Source: Rhodovibrionaceae bacterium
GTDB taxonomy: Bacteria > Pseudomonadota > Alphaproteobacteria > Kiloniellales > DSM-21159
Direction: 5' to 3'
Length of the DNA stretch: 64,000 bases
NCBI GenBank assembly: GCA_028279885.1
Contig: JANQMX010000054.1
Coordinates: forward strand, 1 to 64,000
Below, piece by piece: positions 1 through 9,558 of this stretch. Position 1 is the first letter of the stretch. Each line of letters starts with the position of its first letter. The notes under the pieces were generated by a model, which worked only from the letters and a program-made list of their open reading frames with translations, had not been told where the DNA came from and searched no databases. Position numbers and translations under genes: made by a program.

Positions 1-1
1 C

Positions 2-2218
<2,217 letters not shown>

Positions 2219-2306
2219 CCACAGGGTTCGGCAGCCGGTAAATTGCGGTGCCGGAAGCGAAATTCTCTAATTCCACCACGACATAAGCGATAAGAGGTCA
2301 GGAGTT

Positions 2307-2783
2307 ATGACCGACAAGGTGCCAATGACCGCTGACGGCTACGATCAGCTGCAGGACGAGCTGAAGCATCTGAAGAGTGTCGAGCGCCCTGCCGTGATCG
2401 TGGCGATTGCGGAAGCGCGCGAACACGGCGACCTCTCCGAAAATGCGGAGTATCATGCTGCCCGCGAACGGCAGTCCTTTATCGAAGGCCGTGTGGCGGA
2501 GCTGGAGGACAAGATCTCCAGAGCGCAGATCATCGACCCGAGCAAGCTGTCCGGCGACACAGTCAAGTTCGGCGCGACGGTGACCGTGGTCGATGAGGAC
2601 ACCGACGAAGAGACGACCTATCAGATCGTCGGTGAGGCGGAGGCCGATGTGAAGAACGGCCGTATTGCCGTGACCTCACCCATCGCCCGCGCCCTGATCG
2701 GCAAGCAGGTGAGCGACTCGATCGAGGTGGCCACCCCGAAGGGTGCCCGAGCTTACGAAATCCTGAAGGTTCAGTACGTCTAA
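2307..2783 (+). CDS. greA: Transcription elongation factor GreA
   Basis: A 158-residue protein of standard GreA length. It rescues backtracked RNA polymerase by stimulating transcript cleavage. The N-terminal coiled coil carries the tip motif [12 protein letters not shown] with the two acidic residues D42 and E45 (D41/E44 in E. coli) that coordinate the catalytic Mg2+. The C-terminal FKBP-like domain runs from about residue 80. The ATG is supported by GAGG nine bases upstream. The gene is probably co-transcribed with carB, and its stop codon lies only three bases from the convergent stop of the Lrp-type regulator. Confidence 0.97.
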   Translation: MTDKVPMTADGYDQLQDELKHLKSVERPAVIVAIAEAREHGDLSENAEYHAARERQSFIEGRVAELEDKISRAQIIDPSKLSGDTVKFGATVTVVDEDTDEETTYQIVGEAEADVKNGRIAVTSPIARALIGKQVSDSIEVATPKGARAYEILKVQYV

Positions 2784-2786
2784 CAG

Positions 2787-3260
2787 TCAGTCGACTTCGA
2801 TCGGCACGCCCGGGCGCGCCGTCGAGGTCTTGATCACTTGAACCGTTTGGACCGTCGCCACGTGCGGCAGCGCGGTCAGGCGTTGGGTCAAGTCGTTCTC
2901 ATGCGCCGTGTTCTGCGCCACCAGCTTGAGCACGAAGTCGTTCGGCCCGCGCGCCATGTGGCATTCGCGCACTTCGGGCCAAGCACCGACCTCGTCCATG
3001 AAAGCGCTCAAGACGGCATCGCTTTGGTTGTCGAGACCGATCAGGGCGAAGAACAGGACCTCGAAGCCGAGCGCCTCGGCATCGATATCGGCATGGTAGC
3101 CGCGAATGTACCCGCTGTTTTCCAGCGTGCGCACGCGGCGTAGACAAGGCGGCGCCGAGATGCCGGCGCGGCGGGAGAGCTCGACATTCGTCATGCGCCC
3201 CTCGGCCTGCAGATCGCGCAGAATTCGCAGATCTATCTTGTCGAGTTTCTCTTGTCCCAT
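2787..3260 (-). CDS. Lrp/AsnC family transcriptional regulator
   Basis: A 157-residue protein with an N-terminal AsnC-type helix-turn-helix (residues about 5-50, KIDLRILRDLQAEGRMTNVE then the recognition helix with SAPPCLRRVRTLE) and a C-terminal RAM ligand-binding domain with the usual ECHMARGPNDFVLKL strand region. Such proteins sense amino acids and form octamers. It is divergent from trxB across a 209-base gap containing an A/T-rich stretch (TTTGATAATTATATTTCG, about 3320-3338), a plausible shared promoter/operator. The pairing of lrp and trxB recurs in Alphaproteobacteria, but the ligand and targets cannot be read from sequence. Confidence 0.9.
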   Translation of the reverse strand: MGQEKLDKIDLRILRDLQAEGRMTNVELSRRAGISAPPCLRRVRTLENSGYIRGYHADIDAEALGFEVLFFALIGLDNQSDAVLSAFMDEVGAWPEVRECHMARGPNDFVLKLVAQNTAHENDLTQRLTALPHVATVQTVQVIKTSTARPGVPIEVD

Positions 3261-3469
3261 GGCGACCCGTCAGGCGCCCTCCCCTCTTTTGGCGAACTCC
3301 GGCGCGGCCGCTGCCGAGCGCTTTGATAATTATATTTCGCAGACTCGGCAGGCATCAATAGACGATTCTCGCGGAGCGTGCTTGTCTCAAGCGCGCCTTG
3401 TCGGGAATTGGCCGCCTGCCTACTCTCGCAAGAGGAACGGTGATTTTCAGCGATGCGGACCCCTTCGAC

Positions 3470-4435
3470 ATGACCCAGCACCATCACAGCAGTGTTCTCA
3501 TCCTCGGCTCCGGCCCGGCCGGCTATACGGCGGCTGTCTACGCCGCGCGGGCCAACCTCAAGCCCTTGATGGTCCAGGGGCTGCAAGTCGGCGGGCAGCT
3601 CTCCATCACCACCGATGTGGAGAACTACCCCGGGTTCGCCGACCCCATCCAGGGGCCGTGGCTGATGGAGCAGATGGCCGCGCAGGCCGCCAATGTCGGC
3701 ACCGAGCTGATCATGGACACCATCGTCGAGGTATCACTCTCGGCGCGGCCCTTCCGTTGCCGCGGCGACTCGGGCGACACCTACAGCGGCGATACGCTGA
3801 TCATTTGCACCGGCGCCCAGGCCCGCTGGCTCGGCCTTCCGAGCGAAGAGAAGTTCCGCGGTTTCGGCGTGTCGGCCTGTGCCACCTGCGACGGCTTCTT
3901 CTATCGCGGGCGGACGGTGGCGGTCATCGGCGGCGGCAACACGGCAGTCGAGGAGGCGCTCTTCCTGACCAACTTCGCCGAGAAGGTGATTCTGGTCCAT
4001 CGGCGGGACAGCTTGCGGGCCGAAAAGATCATGCAGGGCCGCCTGTTCCGCAATCCGAAGATCGAGGTTGTCTGGGACCATGTGCTGGATGAGGTGATCG
4101 GCGATGACGAGCCGCTCGGCGTCACCCGCATGCGCCTGCGCAACGTCAAGACCGACGCGTCCGAGGAGCGCCCGGTCGACGGCATCTTCATCGCCATCGG
4201 GCACGAGCCGGCGACGGAGCTGTTCAAGGGAAAACTCGACATGGACTCAGGCGGCTACATCCTGACGGCGCCGGATTCCACTGCCACCAACATCCCCGGC
4301 GTGTTCGCAGCCGGCGATGTCCGGGACAAGGTTTACCGGCAGGCGGTGACAGCCGCCGGCATGGGCTGCATGGCGGCTTTGGAAGCCGAGCGCTACCTGG
4401 CCATGACGGAAGCCAGCGAGATTGCAGCCGAATAA
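3470..4435 (+). CDS. trxB: Thioredoxin-disulfide reductase
   Basis: A 321-residue flavoprotein that uses NADPH to reduce thioredoxin in the cytoplasm. It shows the FAD-binding [15 protein letters not shown] near residue 13, the redox-active CATC (C137 and C140), the NADPH motif [11 protein letters not shown], and the C-terminal FAD motif AAGDVRD. I chose the ATG at 3470 because it gives the usual N-terminus ([19 protein letters not shown]). A GTG at 3440 and a TTG at 3398 are in frame but add residues not typical of the family. It lies between a divergent Lrp-type gene and, one gene further on, an LsrB-like LysR regulator. Confidence 0.96.
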   Translation: MTQHHHSSVLILGSGPAGYTAAVYAARANLKPLMVQGLQVGGQLSITTDVENYPGFADPIQGPWLMEQMAAQAANVGTELIMDTIVEVSLSARPFRCRGDSGDTYSGDTLIICTGAQARWLGLPSEEKFRGFGVSACATCDGFFYRGRTVAVIGGGNTAVEEALFLTNFAEKVILVHRRDSLRAEKIMQGRLFRNPKIEVVWDHVLDEVIGDDEPLGVTRMRLRNVKTDASEERPVDGIFIAIGHEPATELFKGKLDMDSGGYILTAPDSTATNIPGVFAAGDVRDKVYRQAVTAAGMGCMAALEAERYLAMTEASEIAAE

Positions 4436-4535
4436 CTTTTACGTGCAAAATATACTGTATAAGTAATTTTCAATTGCTCGCCGCACCGGCGGTGGATAGC
4501 TTCCGAAGCACCACTACCTTTTCGGGAGAAAACTT

Positions 4536-5318
4536 ATGTCCATAACAGCTCTTGCTTCCTGTCGGGCTGCTGCCCGGGTCGGCCGCCGCACGCCACCCTA
4601 CGACGGCGCCGATGTCTATCGGCGCGCCAAAGAGCATTGCGGCGTGCAGAGCTTTCGCCGCTTTGCCGAGCAACTTTCTGCACAAGAGCTTGGCAGAGAC
4701 AGGCTACTCGTCTTCTTCGCCAGCATGACGGCATTCGTACGCTACATCACGCCCGGTATTCCCGCCTTGGCCGTTCGTCTTTCCGATGAGCTCTATCCGC
4801 TTGTCCCTTACCGTTGCCATGGCATTGCAGCCCATATTCTCGATGCGTCGATGGACGAATACGGCCTGACCGGCACAAAGCCGCATGCCGAGCTGCTGCG
4901 CGACTTCGCGCTCTACTTCGAGCTGACCGAGGAGGAGATCATGGCGCCGGAAAACGCGGTGCCCGCAGCGAACGAACTCGGCGACCGTCTCCGCGAGTGG
5001 TATCGCAACGCCCCAGTCGCCTTCGGGCTTGGCGTTCATACGGCCTCTGAGGTGACCGGCTACGAGGAAGCCTACGGCTTTCACCACGCCTTCCTTACGC
5101 CGCCCAAGTATGGCCTGACCGAGGACCTGGAGGCCTTTACCTACGTCAAGACGCACGTGGAAAACGAGGGCGACCACTCCACCGATGTGGTGCACTGCTT
5201 GGACGAGTACCTCACGCTGCAGCCGGAGAAGATGGAGGAGATCATCGCCGGCAACGACACCTACATGGTGCTCTATGACCGCATGTTCCGGGAAATGAGC
5301 GAAGGCGTTTTTGGGTAG
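4536..5318 (+). CDS. Heme-oxygenase-fold, putative iron-containing redox enzyme (TENA/PqqC/CADD-like)
   Basis: A 260-residue soluble helical protein of unassigned function. The spacing of likely metal ligands follows the heme-oxygenase-like diiron oxidase/oxygenase pattern: E108 then H117 (DEYGLTGTKPHAELL), E172 (HTASEVTGYEEAY), and H207-x3-E211-x2-H214 (HVENEGDH), where Glu stands where Asp is more usual. Relatives include CADD, PqqC-like and TENA-like proteins. The first 40 residues look poorly conserved. The upstream gap (4436-4535) is A/T-rich and contains the dyad TATACTGTATA at 4451-4461; GGGAG at 4521-4525 precedes the ATG by about ten bases. It has its own terminator, so it appears monocistronic. 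The substrate is unknown. Confidence 0.7.
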   Translation: MSITALASCRAAARVGRRTPPYDGADVYRRAKEHCGVQSFRRFAEQLSAQELGRDRLLVFFASMTAFVRYITPGIPALAVRLSDELYPLVPYRCHGIAAHILDASMDEYGLTGTKPHAELLRDFALYFELTEEEIMAPENAVPAANELGDRLREWYRNAPVAFGLGVHTASEVTGYEEAYGFHHAFLTPPKYGLTEDLEAFTYVKTHVENEGDHSTDVVHCLDEYLTLQPEKMEEIIAGNDTYMVLYDRMFREMSEGVFG

Positions 5319-5352
5319 CCGTCGCCGCCAACCCTCTGTTCTAAAAGTTGTG

Positions 5353-5407
5353 GACGCCCGGTCTCGGATGGTGGATAGTCACCAAAGGGGTCGGGCGTCT
5401 TTCTTTC
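5353..5407 (+). terminator. Branched intrinsic terminator after the heme-oxygenase-fold gene
   Basis: GACGCCCG (5353-5360) pairs with CGGGCGTC (5392-5399), followed at once by TTTCTTTCC. The loop holds a second small hairpin, GGTG-GATAGT-CACC. The position, 35 bases after the stop codon, fits termination of the preceding gene. Confidence 0.75.
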
Positions 5408-5574
5408 CTGCAGCACAATGCGATAAGCTATGCCCATCATTTGGGCGCTGCGGGCACAGAAGAGACCGTTTCAAAGCCTCGTTTCCTCCTATTCCCTCAC
5501 CTATAGTGGGCGACAAGAGTGACGACGCAGGCGCGGCGCAGCACGCCCGTGTTGGAGGAACCAGTGGAGGCGTT

Positions 5575-6474
5575 ATGGACTGGGATAAGCTTCGGATTTT
5601 TCATGCTGTTGCCGAAGCAGGGTCGTTTACGCATGCGGGCGAGAAGCTGAATCTCAGCCAGTCGGCGGTCAGCCGTCAGATCAGTGCGCTGGAAGACAGC
5701 CTCAAGGTCCCGCTGTTCCATCGCCATGCCCGCGGCCTCATCCTGACGGAGCAGGGCGAACTGCTCTACGACACGGCGCACGACGTCTTCGGTAAGCTTG
5801 CCATCACCGAAGCCTTGCTGATGGAGAGCAAGAATCAGCCGCGCGGACAGCTGAAGATCACGACGACCATCTCCTTCGGCTCGACCTGGCTGGCGCCGCG
5901 TATGCGGATCTTCCTGGAATCCTATCCGGAGATCGAGGCGCATCTCATCCTGGCCGATGCCGAGCTGGACCTCTCGATGCGCGAGGCCGACATCGCCATC
6001 CGCATGAGCCCGCCCAAGCAGGCTGACCTGGTGCAGCGGCACCTCTTCACCGTGGACATTCACGCCTACGCGTCGCGCGCCTATGTCGAGCGCCTTGGCC
6101 TGCCCATGAGCGTCACCGAGCTCGACGACCACCGGATCATCGTCTACGGCAACGACGTCCGCCCACCGGTGCCGGACGTCAACTGGCTGCTGCGTGCCGG
6201 CAAGCACAGCAGCGAGATGCGCATTCCGGCCATGACGGTCAACAACGTCTATGCCATCAAGCAGGCCATCCTCTCAGGCTGCGGCATTGGCGCCTTGCCG
6301 GCCTTCATGGCGCAGGGAGAGACGGATCTGGTCAGCGTTTTGCCGGATACGCTGCGCGGTCCCTCGATCGACGCTTACTTCGTCTACCCTGAGGAACTCA
6401 GGCGGACGCAACGCGTCGAAGTCTTCCGGGACTTCCTTCTCAAGGAGGTCTCCGAGTCGCTGCTGAAGAGCTAG
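5575..6474 (+). CDS. lsrB: LysR family transcriptional regulator, LsrB-like
   Basis: A 299-residue LysR regulator: winged HTH at residues about 1-60 (MDWDKLRIFHAVAEAGSF, LSQSAVSRQISALE) and a periplasmic-binding-like effector domain from about 90. The start at 5575 is supported by GGAGG at 5566-5570; an in-frame extension upstream lacks family character. The N-terminus and the position two genes downstream of trxB match rhizobial LsrB, a regulator linked to oxidative stress, glutathione and envelope functions. Only one cysteine is present (C236, in LSGCGIGALP), close to a position described as redox-sensing in LsrB; the other LsrB cysteines are absent. The symbol is given by similarity and synteny only. 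Confidence 0.8.
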   Translation: MDWDKLRIFHAVAEAGSFTHAGEKLNLSQSAVSRQISALEDSLKVPLFHRHARGLILTEQGELLYDTAHDVFGKLAITEALLMESKNQPRGQLKITTTISFGSTWLAPRMRIFLESYPEIEAHLILADAELDLSMREADIAIRMSPPKQADLVQRHLFTVDIHAYASRAYVERLGLPMSVTELDDHRIIVYGNDVRPPVPDVNWLLRAGKHSSEMRIPAMTVNNVYAIKQAILSGCGIGALPAFMAQGETDLVSVLPDTLRGPSIDAYFVYPEELRRTQRVEVFRDFLLKEVSESLLKS

Positions 6475-6496
6475 CAACCGGCGTGGCGGGCAGCGG

Positions 6497-6514
6497 CTCG
6501 GCGGGATCGCCGAG
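6497..6514 (+). terminator. Hairpin just after the LsrB-like gene, possible terminator
   Basis: CTCGGCG (6497-6503) and CGCCGAG (6508-6514) form a perfect 7-bp stem with a GGAT loop, 23 bases after the stop codon. The following bases (TCTGTGACCTATTCG) are only weakly T-rich, so termination here is plausible but not strong. Confidence 0.4.
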
Positions 6515-6640
6515 TCTGTGACCTATTCGACACAGAATCGGGGTTTGAGCCGCGCGATGGCGGTACAGCCATCAAGACAACACTGTGAAGTCGAAACAGG
6601 CGGTTCGCCCTAAACACCTTCCCGGTCTACGCGCAGTTAT

Positions 6641-6911
6641 GTTGCAGAGTTGCAACAAAGTATGGTTATGCAGCAACTGCATGGCTCTGCTGCGGCAAAG
6701 TGAATAGACAATATAGCGGTAAAGGCGCATATGCCTAATCGTGATGCTGCGACGCAGCAACGACGAGTTTCGCTGAGCTTCGCCTCGGCAACAGAGATCC
6801 GGAACCTTCCGGATACAAGGGCCGGCCCACATATTGGCTGGTCCTACGTCTCCCAGACGTGAAGCCTCCCTGTTCAACTTGCCGGGCCAATTTGGCCCGG
6901 CTTTCTTTTTT
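6641..6911 (+). ncRNA. Candidate structured non-coding RNA locus
   Basis: The 580-base gap 6475-7054 has no convincing protein gene but is dense in dyads. In order: GATGGC/GCCATC (6556-6573), GTTGCA/TGCAAC (6641-6656), ATGCAG/CTGCAT (6668-6682), TGCTG/CAGCA (6745-6759), ATCCGG/CCGGAT (6797-6814), AGGGCCGGCC pairing with GGCTGGTCCT through two G-U pairs (6818-6845), ACGTCT/AGACGT (6846-6860), then a strong terminator at 6881-6911. The last four are contiguous, as in a compact sRNA. I could not match it to 6S, SRP, RNase P or tmRNA. The 5' end and promoter are not evident; a long 3' UTR of the LysR gene is the alternative. Confidence 0.4.
6881..6911 (+). terminator. Strong rho-independent terminator
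   Basis: A perfect 8-bp G/C stem, GCCGGGCC (6881-6888) and GGCCCGGC (6894-6901), with loop AATTT, is followed by TTTCTTTTTT. The nearest upstream coding end is 407 bases away, which is why a separate short transcript is suspected. It also lies tail-to-tail with msrP on the other strand. Confidence 0.9.
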
Positions 6912-7054
6912 GTGAATGATCGCTCGAGACTGCGGCGTGGCGGGCCGCAGCATGCAACCGGCATCGGCAGAGCGTTCCCTGCCGCCGCTACCTCGGTCAT
7001 CCTTGGAAAGTCGAGTAGAGCCGCCAAAGCGGGAGCCTATCCCGCCCGCGCGTC

Positions 7055-8062
7055 CTACATGTATAGCCGTTCGCCCTCGAGGCCGCTGTAGAGCCCCGCG
7101 ACATACTCGCCGTAGCCGTTGTAGAGCAGGGTCGGAACCCGCTCATCGCTGCCTAGAACGCGCTCGGTCATTTGGCTCCAGCGCGGATGCGGCACATCCG
7201 GGTTCACATTGGCCCAGAAGCCGTACTCACCGCCCTGTATCTCTTCCCAAAAGGAAATCGGCCGCTTGTCGGTGAACTCCACCTCGACAATGCCCTTGCT
7301 CGACTTGAAGCCGTACTTCCAGGGCAGGACCAGCCGTAGGGGGGCGCCGTTCTGCTTCGGCATGGGCTTGCCGTAGAGGCCCGTTCCCATGAACGCGAGC
7401 TCGTTCATCGCCTCTTCCATGGTCACGCCTTCGATGTAGGGCCAGGGATACCAGCCGGCCCTTTGCCCGCCCGCCACATCCGGGTCGTTGAACGAGGCGA
7501 AGCGGAGGTATTTGGCGCTGCTCAGCGGCTTGGCCAGCTCGACCAGCTGGCTCATCTGAAAGCCCGACCAGGGCACCGCCATCGACCAGGCCTCGACGCA
7601 GCGATGACGGTACAGGCGTTCTTCGAGCTGGACCTGCTGCAAGAGATCGTCGATGCCGATCTCGAAGGGCTTTTCGACCATGCCATGGATCTTGATGGTC
7701 CAGGGCCTGAGCGGCAGGGCCTGCGCCTTCTTCCAGATGTTCTTGGAAGAACCGAATTCGTAGTAGTTGTTGTAGGTCGTCGCCAGCTCTTCGTCGGTGA
7801 TCGGCCGGTCCAGCCGATAGCGCAGATTGCGCGTGACGGGATAGAGCGAGGCGCTGGGGTCGACTTCGTTGGCGGTCGCTTCGGCCACGACGGCGGATGC
7901 CGCGCCGCCGTCTTCCTTGCATCCCATCAGCAACGCCGGCGCGCCAAGCAAGATAGGGCCGGCCGCCAATCCCCGTATCAAGGACCGCCGAGAGCGAAAC
8001 ACGCTCTCATCGGTCGCTGCACTCTCCGGCAGTTCCCAACCTTTCTTGACTTTCGTCAGCAT
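7055..8062 (-). CDS. msrP: Protein-methionine-sulfoxide reductase, molybdopterin catalytic subunit MsrP
   Basis: A 335-residue periplasmic molybdoenzyme that repairs oxidised methionines in envelope proteins. A twin-arginine signal (SRRSLIRG, R25-R26) precedes a hydrophobic stretch; the sulfite-oxidase-fold Moco domain follows, with the molybdenum ligand C155 in YRHRCVEAWSMAVPW. Length matches the family. Two oddities: the usual membrane haem partner MsrQ is not adjacent on either side, and the Tat signal ends in LLMGC (C48), which resembles a lipobox, so the protein may be lipid-anchored. The gene is preceded by the dps terminator, so it probably has its own promoter within 8063-8125. Confidence 0.93.
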   Translation of the reverse strand: MLTKVKKGWELPESAATDESVFRSRRSLIRGLAAGPILLGAPALLMGCKEDGGAASAVVAEATANEVDPSASLYPVTRNLRYRLDRPITDEELATTYNNYYEFGSSKNIWKKAQALPLRPWTIKIHGMVEKPFEIGIDDLLQQVQLEERLYRHRCVEAWSMAVPWSGFQMSQLVELAKPLSSAKYLRFASFNDPDVAGGQRAGWYPWPYIEGVTMEEAMNELAFMGTGLYGKPMPKQNGAPLRLVLPWKYGFKSSKGIVEVEFTDKRPISFWEEIQGGEYGFWANVNPDVPHPRWSQMTERVLGSDERVPTLLYNGYGEYVAGLYSGLEGERLYM

Positions 8063-8125
8063 CGCTTGCCCCTCGGCTTTTTGGCGGTTGGCTCACAACG
8101 TAGTGAGACATCTGCTCACAGCCAG

Positions 8126-8166
8126 TAAAAGATTTGCGGGATCGCGGCATCAGGCCGCGATCCCGC
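8126..8166 (-). terminator. Intrinsic terminator of dps
   Basis: A perfect 13-bp stem, GCGGGATCGCGGC (8136-8148) with GCCGCGATCCCGC (8154-8166), loop ATCAG. Reading on the minus strand, the stem is followed by AAATCTTTTA. It lies just downstream of the dps stop codon. Confidence 0.85.
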
Positions 8167-8178
8167 GCAATCCAGAGG

Positions 8179-8655
8179 CTAATTGGTCAAGCTGGCCCGC
8201 AGCATCCAGGACGTCTTGTCGTGCGTCGTCATGCGCTCGATCATCATGTCGCCGGTAACCTCGTCTCCGACGCCCTGCGCGGTCTCCAGCACCTTGCGCG
8301 CGCGAAGGGACAGGGCTTCGTGGTCGGCCATCAGCTGACGGACCATCTCACCGGCGTCGGGCATGTTATCGCCGGCTTCATCGATGCCGTTCAGGGCAAG
8401 GAAGGCCTTGAAACTGCCCGGCGCGTGGAAACCAAGGGCCCGAATGCGCTCGGCAATCTCGTCGTTCGCATCGGCCAGCTCCTCGTACTGCTCGCCGAAC
8501 ATCTCATGGTAATGCTTGAAGTGAGGTCCGGTCACGTTCCAGTGGAAGTTCTGCGTCTTGAGATACAAGGTATAGGTGTCGGCCAGCATCCCGGACAGGG
8601 CATCGGCGACAGCCCTGCGGCCTTCCTCGCTCACTCCGATCTTCGGTTCCATCAT
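8179..8655 (-). CDS. dps: Dps family ferritin-like DNA-protection protein
   Basis: A 158-residue ferritin-fold protein that forms dodecamers, oxidises and stores Fe2+ and protects DNA from peroxide. Inter-subunit ferroxidase ligands are visible by spacing from the E. coli protein: H38 (NFHWNVTGPHF), H50, D65 and E69. The residue expected to be Asp/Glu four after H50 is G54 (HEMFGEQY), so the iron site may be weakened or altered. Two adjacent ATGs are possible (8655 or 8652); AGGAG sits a few bases upstream. An ICE-like box 68-84 bases upstream and a candidate -35 TTGCAT suggest iron-dependent control by an Irr-type regulator. Confidence 0.92.
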   Translation of the reverse strand: MMEPKIGVSEEGRRAVADALSGMLADTYTLYLKTQNFHWNVTGPHFKHYHEMFGEQYEELADANDEIAERIRALGFHAPGSFKAFLALNGIDEAGDNMPDAGEMVRQLMADHEALSLRARKVLETAQGVGDEVTGDMMIERMTTHDKTSWMLRASLTN

Positions 8656-8722
8656 TTCTCTCCTATGAAGCGATGATCTTTCACAGATTATTTAGTGTTG
8701 AATCAGCGTCATGCAAGCATTT

Positions 8723-8739
8723 TTTAGAATAATTCTAAT
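8723..8739 (-). promoter_or_regulatory. ICE/Irr-box-like operator upstream of dps
   Basis: TTTAGAA-TAA-TTCTAAT matches the iron control element consensus TTTAGAA-N3-TTCTAAA at 13 of 14 fixed positions. On the minus strand it sits directly upstream of a candidate promoter (TTGCAT, 16-17 bases, then TAAATA) for dps. Irr binding to such elements at iron-storage genes is established for rhizobia; its use here is inference. Confidence 0.65.
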
Positions 8740-8747
8740 TTAAGAAA

Positions 8748-9542
8748 TCAGGCTGAGAGCGTCACACTGATCTGGCCAAACACGCCGAAATCAGCGCGCG
8801 CCGTCTGCCCCGACTCCAAATAGACGAAGGGTGTTACAACGCCAGTGGTGACCAGGTCGCCGGCGCGCAAAAACTGCCCCTGAGCGATCAGCTCATTGGC
8901 CAGCCACGCCAGCACGTTGAAGGGATGTCCCAGCGCGTTGGCGCCGGTGCCCGAGCCGATCAACGCGTCATCGACCATGAGGCTGACCTGGTGCTCGGCA
9001 ATATCTTCGACCGAGAAATCTCTGGTCCCCGGGCCTAAAAGAAAGGCCCCGTGGGCTGCATTGTCAGCAATCAGGTTGGCCGCTCCGGCCGACATCCAGT
9101 CCTCCCGGCCGTAAGCGGAATCGATGATCTCGAAGGCCGGGTGGAGAGAGCCGACGGCCGCTGCCACTGTCTCTCGGTCGTACGGGCTGGCCCGTTCCGG
9201 AAGGTCCGCGGCCAGCCGCACCGCGAACTCGGGCTCGACGAGGCCGACAAGGAAATGCTCAGCCGGCCAGCTGGCGGCCGCGCCGTCGAGCCTGCTCGTG
9301 CTGTCGAAGAGGCGCCCATAGAACGGCGTTTCGGTGCCCAGCGCCGCTTGGGCTCGATCGCTGGTCGCCGCCACCTTGTAGCCGATGGGCCGCCCGCCGT
9401 GCGCCTCCACATAGGCTCGTTGCATGGCATAGCCGTCGGCCAGGCTGCGAGGCCTTAGGCTTTCATGCAGACCGGCCGTCAGGGGGGTCTGGGCACGCCG
9501 CGCAGCGAGCAGCCGCCCGGCGACCTCGACGGGATTGCCCAC
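8748..9542 (-). CDS. 2-keto-4-pentenoate hydratase / fumarylacetoacetate-hydrolase-family protein
   Basis: A 264-residue protein of the hydratase/decarboxylase (MhpD/XylJ-like) family, which hydrates 2-hydroxypenta-2,4-dienoates in meta-cleavage aromatic pathways or decarboxylates 4-oxalocrotonate. Recognisable elements are GYKVAAT near residue 54, the metal-binding VEPEFAV around residues 100-110, and the C-terminal AGDLVTTGVVTPFV segment. It begins with GTG 16 bases after the stop of the EF-G-like gene, so the two are probably co-transcribed. No other aromatic-pathway gene is nearby, so the physiological substrate is uncertain. Confidence 0.8.
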   Translation of the reverse strand: MGNPVEVAGRLLAARRAQTPLTAGLHESLRPRSLADGYAMQRAYVEAHGGRPIGYKVAATSDRAQAALGTETPFYGRLFDSTSRLDGAAASWPAEHFLVGLVEPEFAVRLAADLPERASPYDRETVAAAVGSLHPAFEIIDSAYGREDWMSAGAANLIADNAAHGAFLLGPGTRDFSVEDIAEHQVSLMVDDALIGSGTGANALGHPFNVLAWLANELIAQGQFLRAGDLVTTGVVTPFVYLESGQTARADFGVFGQISVTLSA

Positions 9543-9558
9543 TGTCTCGCTGCAGCGC

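Noticed and set aside
6475..6911. 6S RNA, SRP RNA, RNase P RNA or tmRNA as identity of the structured locus
   Set aside because: I could not find the conserved elements (for example the SRP GGAAGGAAGCAGCC-like loop or a tmRNA CCA end), so it is left unnamed.
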